A stretch of DNA of 64,000 nucleotides from CAVUCH01 sp963739995 (GCA_963739995.1 CAVUCH010000015.1:75147-139146), one strand, 5' to 3'. Counted from the first letter of the stretch, positions 36,786 through 45,487 are shown. Numbers and translations are program-made. The notes: a model not told the origin generated them from the sequence alone.

Positions 36786-39700
36786 ATGGCTGCCGACCGC
36801 GGCATCCTCGAGGACCTGCCCATCCTCCGCTTCCTGCCGGACGATGCACGCACGCTCGTGGTACGAAGCTTCGTCCCGGCGTCGTACCCGTTCGGCAGCG
36901 TGATCATCGAGGAAGGGGCGGCGAGCGAGGCGATACACGTCATCGTATCGGGCCGCGCCCGCATCGTGAAGCGGGGCGAGGGCGGGGTGGAGATCGCGCT
37001 CAGCATGCTGCGCGCCGGCGACAGCTTCGGCGACGTCGAAATGCTGAACGGCGCGCCGAACCCCGCAACGATTCGCGCCAGCGCGGAGGTGCTCGCCCTG
37101 CGACTGGATCGGCCGGTGTTCGAGGCGCTGCTCGACGTCAACCCCGAAATCCGGACGTACCTGGAGCTGCAGGTCAAGCACCGCAAGCTGCAGGTGTTCT
37201 TCAAGAACTTCCCGGCCTTTTCGAAAGTCCCGGCGGAAGCGATCGTCGGCATCATCCTGGCCGAGCTCGACCTGGTCGTCTTCGACGTCGGACAGACGAT
37301 CTTCAAGCAGGGCGATCCGCCCGGGCCGCTGTACCTGATCGAATCGGGTCGGGTGCGGCTGTGGGCGGCCGACGGAGCCCGCCGCAAGCACGTGACACAG
37401 CTCGGACGCGGCGAGTACTTCGGCGAGATGTCGGTCTTTCGCGGGGTGCCCCGCGCGCTCGGCGCCGAGACGATCACGCCCTGCTCGCTCCTCTCGCTCA
37501 GCCCCGAGACGTTCCGCCGGCTGCTGGAGACCGTGCCGGAATTTCGCGCCGAGATGGAGGCGCGCATCGCGCAGTACTCCTACAAGGATGTGGCGCAGGT
37601 GCCCGCGGGCGTGGACCAGGAGCTGCTGCCGGCAGGAGCGGCCGCGCAGGAACAGGTGGGCGCCGCGCAAGTCGATCAACACGATCCGGTGGCCGCGTCT
37701 CCGGAAGCCGCACCGTTCGAGGCCGAGGGCCGGTTCATCAAGCGGCGCGGCCGCATCCGCCGGGTCCCGATCGTGCGGCAGATCGACGAGATGGACTGCG
37801 GGGCCGCGTGTCTGGCGATCATCTGCCGCCATTTCGGACGGCAGGTGAGCCTCTCGCGGATTCGGCAGCTCGTGAACACCGGGCTCGACGGCACCAGCCT
37901 GCGATCGCTCTGCCAGGCCGGCGAGGAGCTGGGCCTCGCGACGCGCTCGGTCAAGACGTCGCTGCGGAACCTCGATCGCATGCCTCTGCCTGCCATTGCG
38001 CACTGGGACGCCGACCACTGGCTGGTCGTGTACGACGTCACGCGCACGCACGTCGGCCTCGCAGACCCGGCGCTCGGGCTGCGGCGCGTGCCGCGTGACG
38101 AGTTCGCGGCGCGCTGGTCGGGGTATGCGGCGCTGTTCGAGTACACGCCGCAGTTCGAGACGGCACCGACGGCCGCGTCGAACATCACCTGGATGTGGCC
38201 GTTCGTGCGGCCGCACCGGCCGCTGCTCTGGCGCGCGCTCGCCCTCGCCGCCATCGTCAGCGTGCTCCAGATGACGTTGCCGGTATTCACGCAGGTCGTC
38301 GTGGATCGCGTGCTGGTCGAGCAGGACGTCTCACTGCTCAACCTGCTCATCCTCGCGATGGGCTTTACGATCGTGTTCATGATCGCGTCGCTCGCGGCAC
38401 AGCGCTACCTGCTGTCGTTCGCGGCGGTGCGCATCGACACGGGGGCACTCGATTACGTCATGCGGCGCCTGCTCGCGCTGCCGCTCTCGTACTTCGCGAC
38501 CCGGCGCACCGGCGATATCCAGCGCAGGCTGGATGGGATCCGGCAGGTTCGCGACTTCCTCGTCCAGTACGGCATCGCGGGGATCACCGCGATCGTTCAG
38601 CTGGCGGCCACGCTCGTGCTGATGTTCGCGTACAGTCCGCGGCTCGCGTTCGTCTTCCTCGCGACGGTGCCGCTCTATGCGCTCATGATGCTGGCGTCGG
38701 TGAAGTGGCTGCGGCCGACGGTGCAGCGGCTCGAGGAAGCGTACAGCCGGTACCACTCGTATCAGATCGACGCGATCAAGGGCATCGAGACCGTGAAGGC
38801 GCTCGGCGGAGAGACGGCGTTCCGGACGCTGATGCTCGAGCAGTTCCACGGCGTCGCCCGTCGGCTGTTCCGTGCGGACTTCACGGCGATGTCGTACGAG
38901 GGCGCGATCGATGCGGTGACGTTCCTGGGGCTCGGGCTCTTCCTGTGGGCCGGTGCCCACGAGGTCATGAATGGACGGCTGACCATCGGCAGCCTGGTGG
39001 CGTTCAACTCGCTGGTGGCGCTCGCCACGGCCCCCATTCGCGCGCTGCTTGCCTTGTGGGACAGCCTTCAGCGGGCGACGGTGCTGCTCGATCGCCTGAA
39101 CGACGTGTTCGAGCACGAGCCGGAGCAGGGCACCGATCGCGGCTCGCTCAAGCCGGTGCGATCGCTCGAGGGGCACCTCGCCTTCCGGGGTCTGGGGTTT
39201 CGCTACGGCGGGCCGGAGGCGCCGCCCATCCTGCAGGACATCACGGTTGACATTCCCGCCGGGAAGACCGTGGCGATCGTCGGGCGCAGCGGGTCGGGCA
39301 AGACGACGCTCGCAAAGTGCATGGCGGGACTGCTCGAGCCGACCGGCGGCACCATCCTGTTCGACGGGCAGGACCTCAAGTCGCTCAACTACCGCGATCT
39401 CCGGCGGCAGATCGGGTTCGTGCTGCAGGACAACTACCTGTTCGCCGACACCATCGCGCGCAACATCGCCTTCGGCGAGGACGAGCCCGACATGGACCGC
39501 GTCGCGTGGGCAGCGCAGGTGGCGAGCGCTCACGAGTTCATCGAGCGCCTGCCGCTCGGCTACGACACGAAGATCGGCGAGACTGGCCTTGCAATTTCAG
39601 GCGGCCAGCGGCAGCGGATTGCGATCGCCAGGGCGATTTATCACAAACCGCCGATTCTCATCTTCGACGAGGCCACCAGCGCGCTCGACACGGAATCCGA

Positions 39701-39905
39701 GCGCGCCGTGAAAGAGAACATCGACGGGCTGCTGAACGGACGCACCTCGTTCATCATCGCGCACCGCCTCAGCACGGTGCGCGGCGCCGACCTGATTCTC
39801 GTGCTCGAACGCGGGCGCCTGGTCGAGCACGGCACGCACGACGACCTGATGGCGCGCCAGGGCCTCTACTACTACCTGTCGAGCCAGCAGCTGGGTACCG
39901 CCTGA
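36786..39905 (+). CDS. Peptidase-containing ABC exporter (PCAT) with two N-terminal cyclic-nucleotide-binding domains
   Basis: 1039 residues. Two cNMP-binding domains cover about 1-140 and 141-270; the second has an intact-looking phosphate cassette (FGEMSVFRGVPRAL), the first (FGDVEMLNGAPNPAT) lacks the usual Arg. A C39 peptidase follows with Cys338 in DEMDCGAAC, His411 in DADHW and Asp427 in LADPA. Next are six membrane helices and an ATPase domain with Walker A GRSGSGKT at 833-840, signature ISGGQRQR near 937 and Walker B ILIFDEATS near 957. C39 exporters cleave after double-glycine leaders while exporting the peptide. Cyclic-nucleotide control is inferred from the added domains. Confidence 0.95.
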   Translation: MAADRGILEDLPILRFLPDDARTLVVRSFVPASYPFGSVIIEEGAASEAIHVIVSGRARIVKRGEGGVEIALSMLRAGDSFGDVEMLNGAPNPATIRASAEVLALRLDRPVFEALLDVNPEIRTYLELQVKHRKLQVFFKNFPAFSKVPAEAIVGIILAELDLVVFDVGQTIFKQGDPPGPLYLIESGRVRLWAADGARRKHVTQLGRGEYFGEMSVFRGVPRALGAETITPCSLLSLSPETFRRLLETVPEFRAEMEARIAQYSYKDVAQVPAGVDQELLPAGAAAQEQVGAAQVDQHDPVAASPEAAPFEAEGRFIKRRGRIRRVPIVRQIDEMDCGAACLAIICRHFGRQVSLSRIRQLVNTGLDGTSLRSLCQAGEELGLATRSVKTSLRNLDRMPLPAIAHWDADHWLVVYDVTRTHVGLADPALGLRRVPRDEFAARWSGYAALFEYTPQFETAPTAASNITWMWPFVRPHRPLLWRALALAAIVSVLQMTLPVFTQVVVDRVLVEQDVSLLNLLILAMGFTIVFMIASLAAQRYLLSFAAVRIDTGALDYVMRRLLALPLSYFATRRTGDIQRRLDGIRQVRDFLVQYGIAGITAIVQLAATLVLMFAYSPRLAFVFLATVPLYALMMLASVKWLRPTVQRLEEAYSRYHSYQIDAIKGIETVKALGGETAFRTLMLEQFHGVARRLFRADFTAMSYEGAIDAVTFLGLGLFLWAGAHEVMNGRLTIGSLVAFNSLVALATAPIRALLALWDSLQRATVLLDRLNDVFEHEPEQGTDRGSLKPVRSLEGHLAFRGLGFRYGGPEAPPILQDITVDIPAGKTVAIVGRSGSGKTTLAKCMAGLLEPTGGTILFDGQDLKSLNYRDLRRQIGFVLQDNYLFADTIARNIAFGEDEPDMDRVAWAAQVASAHEFIERLPLGYDTKIGETGLAISGGQRQRIAIARAIYHKPPILIFDEATSALDTESERAVKENIDGLLNGRTSFIIAHRLSTVRGADLILVLERGRLVEHGTHDDLMARQGLYYYLSSQQLGTA

Positions 39906-39920
39906 GTGAACACCGGGTCT

Positions 39921-40190
39921 GATGCACGATGCAGGATGCACAATGCAAGACCGTCAAGGCCTACTTGTGATGAGCAGCCACGTTGCCGGCGGCGCTACAG
40001 GGCAGGCTCCAGCTTGCCAAACGCGCCAGGCGTTCGCCCGTCCGGCTGAATCGGTCACGTTGAATGAGGAGCAGGACACCGTGATGGCGAGAGCGCCACA
40101 CACGGGGAATGACGATCGTACGCACGCCCGTAGTCGCGTATCGGCGATGCTCCGCGTGCACCGTGTGGATTGTGCATTGTGCATTGTGCG
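39921..40190. repeat. Inverted ATGCANN heptamer arrays between exporter and adaptor genes
   Basis: The left arm (39921-39952) reads ATGCACG, ATGCAGG, ATGCACA, ATGCAAG. The right arm (about 40169-40190) reads TGTGCAT-type heptamers. About 216 bp between the arms has no convincing gene; a 38-codon frame from 40084 with an upstream GAGGAG ends on the adaptor start. Confidence 0.8.
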
Positions 40191-40196
40191 TGTCGC

Positions 40197-41411
40197 ATGA
40201 CTACCCCTTGGCCGCGCGACGGCGAGCCACCCTTCCTCGAGCAGGATCCGCCGCCGCTCGTCGCGCGGGCGCTGTCGATCATCCTCATCGTGCTGTTCGG
40301 GGTGGTCCTTGCGGCGCTGGTGCTGGTCACCGTGCCGGAGACCGTGCACGCGCCGTTTCGGCTCGTGCCGCTGCGCGGTGTGGATCCCGTCCGGACGCTC
40401 CACGACGGGATCGTCCGCGACGTGCGAGTCCTCGAGGCACAGAGGGTGACGGCGGGCGAGCGGATGTTCGTCATCGCCTCGGAGCCGGTCGGCGACCGAG
40501 CGTCGGAGCGCGGCGTCCTGGAGGCACAGCTCGGTGGCACGGACGCCCGGCTTGCAAACGAGCGGCTGCGGTACGACAGCGGGCGGCTTGCTGACGACAA
40601 GGAGCAGGCGCGACTCGCGCAGCGGCTTCAGAACCTCGCGCGGCAGCGCGTGCTCAAGCAGCAGCAGCTCACGCTCGCCCGGGAGGTCGCGGAGCGGCAG
40701 GAGCGCAGCTACCGCGAGGGCCTGACGAGCTGGCTCGACGCAAGCGCCGAGCGGCTGCAGGTCGACCGACTCGCCGTGGAGGTCGAACAGGTCGAGACCG
40801 AGCAGGCGGAGACGCAGGCCGCGCTCGAGAAGCTGCGGTACGAGAAGAGGGCGCGCGCTGCCGGGTACACCGAGCTGCAGCAATCCGTCCGGGAGGAGAA
40901 CGCCCGCGCGCGGGCCCGCAAGGGCATGCTCGACAGGGAGCCGGGCCGGGACAGCAACGAGCTCGCCGTCGAGGCGCCGTGCATGGGGACGGTGGTGACG
41001 CTGCGCGTGCAGGCCCCGGGCGCGGTCGTGCACGAAAGCGATGTGCTCGCGGAGGTGGCCTGTGCCGGTGCGCGCCTCCAGGCCGAGCTCCGCCTCCCGC
41101 AGCAGGGGCTCGCGCGCGTCGGTCCAGGGCAGGCCGTCAAGCTGATGTACGATGCTTTTCCCTATCAACGCTACGGCGTCCGCTACGGGACCGTGCGATG
41201 GGTGAGCCCCGCATCGGGGAGCGGCGCGGACGGTGCGTTCCGTGTGTTTGCCGATCTCGACGAGAATGCGGTCCGGGTGCAGGGCGAATCACGTCCGCTC
41301 GCGCCAGGCATGGGCGGGCGCGCCGCGGTCATCGTGGGGCGACGCTCGCTGGTGAGCTATGCGTTCGAGCCAATCCGCCAGTTGCGGGAGAACCTGGCAA
41401 GCGGCAGGTAG
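40197..41411 (+). CDS. HlyD/NHLM-type membrane-fusion adaptor of the exporter
   Basis: 404 residues. A short cytoplasmic N-terminus precedes one membrane helix (about 32-54), then a lipoyl-like half (VHAPFRLVPLRG, GIVRDVRVLEAQRVTAGERMFVIAS). A long Arg/Glu/Gln-rich coiled-coil covers about 105-255. The second lipoyl half (LAVEAPCMGTVVTLRVQAPGAVVHESDVLAEVA) and a beta-barrel domain (GQAVKLMYDAFPYQRYGVRYGTVRWVSP) follow. Such proteins bridge a C39 ABC exporter to an outer-membrane channel. ATG 40197 was chosen because the frame before it is encoded by the heptamer array. Confidence 0.92.
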   Translation: MTTPWPRDGEPPFLEQDPPPLVARALSIILIVLFGVVLAALVLVTVPETVHAPFRLVPLRGVDPVRTLHDGIVRDVRVLEAQRVTAGERMFVIASEPVGDRASERGVLEAQLGGTDARLANERLRYDSGRLADDKEQARLAQRLQNLARQRVLKQQQLTLAREVAERQERSYREGLTSWLDASAERLQVDRLAVEVEQVETEQAETQAALEKLRYEKRARAAGYTELQQSVREENARARARKGMLDREPGRDSNELAVEAPCMGTVVTLRVQAPGAVVHESDVLAEVACAGARLQAELRLPQQGLARVGPGQAVKLMYDAFPYQRYGVRYGTVRWVSPASGSGADGAFRVFADLDENAVRVQGESRPLAPGMGGRAAVIVGRRSLVSYAFEPIRQLRENLASGR

Positions 41412-41460
41412 GAAGCGTCGATAGCGGAACGAACGCGTGGCCCGGCGGAGCCATATCACA

Positions 41461-41466
41461 TAGAAT
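41461..41466 (+). promoter_or_regulatory. -10 box before the small membrane peptide gene
   Basis: TAGAAT lies 45 bp before GTG 41512; an AAGGAGG ribosome site is at 41501-41507. This gives the downstream genes a promoter of their own. Confidence 0.55.
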
Positions 41467-41511
41467 GTTCACGCGATAGTCGCGAATTCCAAGGCTGACG
41501 AAGGAGGTACC

Positions 41512-41679
41512 GTGGCGGTCTTCGCCTACATCGATCCGAGCGCCGGGGGCATGCTGATGCAGCTGCTGCTCGGCGGCACGGCCGGCGTGCTGGTCATCGG
41601 GCGTCTCTTCTGGTCGCGCATCCGCGGCCTGTTCGGACGCACCGATCCGCCGGACCGCCCGCACTCGCCGCAATCATGA
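41512..41679 (+). CDS. Small membrane protein with YIDPSAGG motif
   Basis: 55 residues from GTG 41512 with a strong AAGGAGG ribosome site five bases upstream. FAYIDPSAGGMLMQLLLGG is followed by a hydrophobic helix TAGVLVIGRLFW and a basic, Pro-rich tail. Small proteins with a YIDP(S/G)xG start are seen beside polysaccharide and methyltransferase genes; their role is unknown. The stop overlaps the next start as ATGA, so the two are translationally coupled. Confidence 0.85.
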   Translation: MAVFAYIDPSAGGMLMQLLLGGTAGVLVIGRLFWSRIRGLFGRTDPPDRPHSPQS

Positions 41680-43058
41680 TCGACTTCGACCCGGGATCGT
41701 TCAAGGATCCCGACGGCCGGGTTTTCCGCTCCGGGGAGCACGTGTTCCGAACCGTCACCCCGGCGGCCCTCGCCCGGTTCGAGCATCTGCACAACAGCGG
41801 GCTCATCGACTCGCTCGTGGCCCCCGGTCTGTTGATGCCGACCACGATTGAATCTGCGGAGGCGTTCGGTCTCGATCCCCACGCGGTCGGCGATCGCGTG
41901 ATGAGGCAGGCGGCGGTGCCGCTCGTCTCCTACAGCTACGAGTGGACATTCTCGATGCTGCAGGACGCAGCGCTCGTCACCCTCGACATTCTGCAGGCCG
42001 CGCTCGCCCGCGACGTCGTGCTGAAGGACGCACCGGCGTTCAACGTCCTCTTCGAAGGCACGTGCCCGCGCCTGGTCGATGTGTTGTCGCTCGAGGCCTA
42101 CCAGCCTGGAGCGCTGTGGGCCGGGTACACGCAGTTCTGCCGCAGCTTCCTTGCGCCGCTCCTCGTCTCGGCGCACACCCGGACGACCGTGGGTCCGCTC
42201 TTGCGCGGACACCTGGGAGAGCTGCCGCTCGGCGATGCCGCACGCCTGCTCGGATGGACACGCGTGCTGCGACCGGGAGTCGCCACGCACATCCTGCTAC
42301 AGAGCCGGCTGGAGCAGGGCTTCGGAAAGCGGCCGGACGATGTAGGGCAGGCCGCGGCGGCAGCCGCACACCCGAAGGTGCTCCTGATCAAGACCGCCGG
42401 CCGCATCCGTGCGCTCGTCGCGTCGCTGCGCCACCGCCGATCGTCGGCATGGGCCGGGTACTCCGACGCGAATACCTACAACGAGGAGAGTCGCGCCCAG
42501 AAGGCAGGGTTCGTGGAGCGGGCGCTGAGCGAGAAGAGGCCACGTGTGGTGCTCGACCTCGGGTGCAACACGGGCGAGTATTCACGACTCGCACTCCGGC
42601 ACGCTCACCACGTCGTCGCGCTCGACGGCGATGCGGACAGCGTCGACGCACTGTACCGGACCGAGCGCGGGTCCACGAAGCTCTCGCCCATAGTCAGCGA
42701 CCTGCACAATCCCACTCCCGCGCAAGGCTGGCAGCTGCGCGAGCGCGCGGCGCTGCTGGATCGGCTCAAGGGCGACTTCGTCCTTGCGCTTGCGCTGGTG
42801 CACCACCTGCGTATCACCGCCGGAATCCCATTGCCGGACGTCATCCAGTTTCTGCTGGACCGCGCGCCTGAGGGAATCATCGAGTGGGTGGATCGCGAGG
42901 ATCCGATGGTGAAGCAGATGCTGCGCCTGAGGCCGGATGTCTATCCCGATTACACCTGGACGACCTTCGAATCGATCCTGAAGAGCCGGGCGCGCGTGCT
43001 GACGGCGTCCGTGGCGCAGGGTGCCACACGTCGCCTGTGCCACTTCAGCCGTCACTGA
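41676..43058 (+). CDS. NoeA-like class I SAM-dependent methyltransferase
   Basis: 460 residues in two parts. The N-terminal half (about 1-250: DPDGRVFRSGEHVFRTVTPAA, APAFNVLFEGTCPRLVDVLSLE, LWAGYTQFCRSFLAPLLVSA) resembles the nodulation-protein NoeA group. The C-terminal methyltransferase has VVLDLGCNTGEYSRLAL as motif I and HVVALDGDADSV as the acidic loop, then DFVLALALVHHLRITAGIPL and FLLDRAPEGIIEWVDREDPMVKQML. It may modify a glycan or peptide made nearby; the substrate is unknown. Confidence 0.88.
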   Translation: MIDFDPGSFKDPDGRVFRSGEHVFRTVTPAALARFEHLHNSGLIDSLVAPGLLMPTTIESAEAFGLDPHAVGDRVMRQAAVPLVSYSYEWTFSMLQDAALVTLDILQAALARDVVLKDAPAFNVLFEGTCPRLVDVLSLEAYQPGALWAGYTQFCRSFLAPLLVSAHTRTTVGPLLRGHLGELPLGDAARLLGWTRVLRPGVATHILLQSRLEQGFGKRPDDVGQAAAAAAHPKVLLIKTAGRIRALVASLRHRRSSAWAGYSDANTYNEESRAQKAGFVERALSEKRPRVVLDLGCNTGEYSRLALRHAHHVVALDGDADSVDALYRTERGSTKLSPIVSDLHNPTPAQGWQLRERAALLDRLKGDFVLALALVHHLRITAGIPLPDVIQFLLDRAPEGIIEWVDREDPMVKQMLRLRPDVYPDYTWTTFESILKSRARVLTASVAQGATRRLCHFSRH

Positions 43059-43083
43059 CCCACCCTTCGCCCCGGGCTTCCGC

Positions 43084-43089
43084 TACAAT
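43084..43089 (+). promoter_or_regulatory. -10 box of the double-glycine peptide gene
   Basis: TACAAT, 87 bp before ATG 43176, leaves a leader of about 80 nt. The stretch 43095-43160 is unassigned. Confidence 0.5.
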
Positions 43090-43175
43090 GCGCCTCGACA
43101 CCACGGACGCGCGTTGTCGTCCCTGCAAAAGGGCCCGAGCCGTGAGGGGCGCGCCCGCACAGAAAGGAGCGAGAG

Positions 43176-43283
43176 ATGGCCAAGAAACCCGCGAAGCCTG
43201 CCAAGCCGATGAAGGATCTCAAGACACGGAGCGCGGCCGACAAGAAGGTCAAGGGTGGCGGCGGGGATCAGCGAGTCCCGTAA
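43176..43283 (+). CDS. Short Lys-rich peptide with double-glycine leader signature
   Basis: 35 residues with an AAAGGAG ribosome site at a good distance and its own TACAAT box. The N-terminus is Lys/Pro/Ala-rich, then DLKTRSAADKKVKGG, then GGDQRVP. The pattern D-L-x(n)-K-K-x-V-K-G-G resembles the leaders cut by C39 peptidases after Gly-Gly. The exporter encoded 3.3 kb upstream has exactly this peptidase. If cleaved there, only a very short tail would be released, so it may instead be a signalling peptide or a degenerate precursor. The assignment as exporter substrate is inference. Confidence 0.72.
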   Translation: MAKKPAKPAKPMKDLKTRSAADKKVKGGGGDQRVP

Positions 43284-43355
43284 CGGCACGCCGCCGCGCT
43301 CCCGTTTCCCCAGGAGAGGCCGCGCGAGTGGCCTCTCCCAAGCCTCTCTCCCATC

Positions 43356-44447
43356 ATGCTCAGATTATCGGTGGTCGTCCCGACCTTCAATGAGGCTGGG
43401 AGCGTTCGCGAGTTGCTGCACCGCGTTGAGAACAGCCTCGGCACCGAAGGGTGGGAGCTGATCTTCGTGGACGATGACTCTACAGATGGCACGGCGTCGC
43501 TCGTTCGGGATATCGCTCGCACCGACGCTCGCGTGCGTGTGCTGCAGCGGATCGGACGGCGTGGGCTCTCGTCGGCATGCATCGAAGGTATGCTGTCCGC
43601 GTCGGCGCCGGTGATCGCGATCATGGACGCGGATCTCCAGCACGATGAAACGCGGCTCCCCGTGATGCTGCAGGCGATGGAGAGTCAAGGCGCCGACATG
43701 GTGCTGGCCACGCGGTACGCGGCAGGCGGCAGCACGGGAGCATGGAACCCGACGCGCGCAGGCCTGAGCCGGCTCGCGACTCGAGTCAGCGGCCTCGTCC
43801 TCAAGAGCCCCGTGTCCGATCCGATGAGCGGGTTCTTCATGCTCCGCCGCGAGGTCCTGGACGCCAACGTCCGCCGGTTGTCGGCCCTCGGGTTCAAGAT
43901 CCTGCTGGACATCCTCGCCACCTCGAAGACGCCGCTGAAGATCGTCGAGGTGCCGTACACCTTCAGGCACCGCTTCGCCGGTGAGAGCAAACTGGACAGC
44001 ATGGCCCTGTGGGATTTCGGGATGCTGCTCGCCGACAAGACCATAGGGCGCTACGTGCCTGTCCGCTTCGTGGGGTTCACAGCGGTGGGCGGCCTCGGCG
44101 TGTTCGTCCACATACTGGCGCTTGCCGTGGCTTTGAAGGGGCTCGGGCTCGACTTCCTGATCAGCCAGGCGAGCGCAACCTTGACCGCCATGATTTTCAA
44201 CTTCGCGGTCAATAACGCCCTGACTTACCGCGACCAGCGTCTGCGCGGATGGCGCTGGTGGACCGGCCTGGCCAGCTTCATCGTCGCCTGCAGCATCGGG
44301 GCGATCGCAAACGTCGGTGTCGCCAACTACCTGTTCCTGAGCCGGACTCAGTGGGCATTGGCAGCCCTCGCCGGGGTCGCTGTTGGCGCGGTGTGGAACT
44401 ACGCGGTGACGACGATGTACACGTGGGGTGCCGCCAGGAGGAAGTGA
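43356..44447 (+). CDS. Polyprenol-phosphate glycosyltransferase (GT2, DPM1-like) fused to GtrA domain
   Basis: 363 residues. The catalytic GT2 domain (about 1-235) has VVVPTFNEAGSVRELL, IFVDDDSTDGT, IMDADLQHDE (DxD) and DPMSGFFMLRREVLD. The C-terminal GtrA-like domain (about 240-360) has four membrane helices with RFVGFTAVGGLGVFVH and FNFAVNNALTYRD. Such fusions attach a sugar to a polyprenyl-phosphate carrier and flip or deliver it for cell-envelope glycans. Confidence 0.95.
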   Translation: MLRLSVVVPTFNEAGSVRELLHRVENSLGTEGWELIFVDDDSTDGTASLVRDIARTDARVRVLQRIGRRGLSSACIEGMLSASAPVIAIMDADLQHDETRLPVMLQAMESQGADMVLATRYAAGGSTGAWNPTRAGLSRLATRVSGLVLKSPVSDPMSGFFMLRREVLDANVRRLSALGFKILLDILATSKTPLKIVEVPYTFRHRFAGESKLDSMALWDFGMLLADKTIGRYVPVRFVGFTAVGGLGVFVHILALAVALKGLGLDFLISQASATLTAMIFNFAVNNALTYRDQRLRGWRWWTGLASFIVACSIGAIANVGVANYLFLSRTQWALAALAGVAVGAVWNYAVTTMYTWGAARRK

Positions 44448-44611
44448 ATGGCGCGGACGCTGCCGCCTGCCCCGCGCTCGCCGCCCTTCCGAAGCTCGGC
44501 TTCACCGTTCCTATCGCCGAGTGGATCGCCGGCCTCTACGGCAAATGCGTACCGACGCAGTGCTCGGCCCGGGCTAAAAGGCGGGCGCACTGCTCGAGAT
44601 GGCCGCCGTGA
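44444..44611 (+). other. Short frame resembling an asparagine-synthase C-terminus (possible remnant)
   Basis: A 55-codon frame from a GTG overlapping the glycosyltransferase stop (GTGA). LPKLGFTVPIAEWIAGLYG resembles the (P)K-x-GF-x-(V/L)P-x-x-x-W-(L/I) segment near the end of AsnB-type asparagine synthases, after which similarity stops. It may be a gene remnant or chance. Confidence 0.35.
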
Positions 44612-44634
44612 GGCGGTTCGTCATTCAAACTGAC

Positions 44635-44979
44635 CTACGGCCCGCCGGCCTGCGGCAGCAGTGCTGACAGCGATGCACAATCCCAGGGCTTGAGCACGAA
44701 CCGCGCACCGGCCTGCTCGGCGTCGCGGCGGATCACGGTGTCGTGGACGGCGGATAGGACAATCTTGGTCATGGATGGAGCGGCGAGCGTGATCAAATGG
44801 AGGCCGTTGTACGCGCCGAGCCGCACGTCGGCAATCAGCGCGTCGAAGTGTTCCTGTGCGAGCCGTCGTCGGCCCTCTTGGAAGTGGCTACACGCTACAA
44901 CGTCGTGGCCATCGTCCCTGAGGATGATGGCGCAGAGGCTCAGGTACTCTTGGTCATCGTCGATGATCAGCACGCGCAT
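44635..44979 (-). CDS. Single-domain response regulator (CheY-like receiver)
   Basis: 114 residues from ATG 44979: MRVLIIDDDQEYLSLC with the acidic pocket, phospho-acceptor Asp in ALIADVRLG, the switch Ser in IVLSAVHD, and the conserved Lys in FVLKPWD. There is no output domain and no kinase gene nearby. The segment upstream of 44979 in the same frame is Arg/Pro-rich and judged non-coding. Confidence 0.92.
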   Translation of the reverse strand: MRVLIIDDDQEYLSLCAIILRDDGHDVVACSHFQEGRRRLAQEHFDALIADVRLGAYNGLHLITLAAPSMTKIVLSAVHDTVIRRDAEQAGARFVLKPWDCASLSALLPQAGGP

Positions 44980-45487
44980 GGCACGCCTTCCAAATCGAGG
45001 GTCAAAACCGTTCGGAGAACGCTGTCGCGGCGATGATCGCGGGCTGCCGCCGAGTCCGCAGGCCTGGTCGAGTCGCGGTCGAGGACGCAAGGTCGACCGA
45101 TCAGGCGTGTGATTGCGGCGGAAGCGATTTACAATAGCCGAGCCAGCTCGGCACGTCTGTTCAAAATTGCACAGGGGCGGCCCCGCCGATTGTTTGGTTG
45201 TACTCAGTGACCTCCACCCTCATCGTCTACACAATCATCCTCATGGTTGTCGGCGCGGTGCCGGGAATCGCGGAGTTGATCATGCCGCCTACATGCGGCG
45301 GCACCGGCACCTCACCGCTGACGACGGCCGCGCCAGGCTGGAAGGCCCATTGCGAGCGCAACGGCGGCTCCAAGGTAAAAACACGGTCATTCGGTTGTCC
45401 ATGCTGGAGTGTTCTTCAAGCGGCAGGCCAAGTGCACGGCGAGCGTACCGAGGCGCGATGACGGTAAGGGTCCTTCATAATGCTCCG
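44980..45487 (+). promoter_or_regulatory. Intergenic region upstream of dus
   Basis: 508 bp. TACAAT at 45130-45135 on the plus strand is a likely -10 box. The rest contains a GC-rich inverted repeat around 45288-45305 and a weak 87-codon frame from 45198 with one hydrophobic stretch and no ribosome site. I do not call a gene here. Confidence 0.4.

Noticed and set aside
45198..45461. 87-codon frame with one hydrophobic stretch upstream of dus
   Set aside because: TTG start, no ribosome site, and a composition after the hydrophobic part that looks non-coding.
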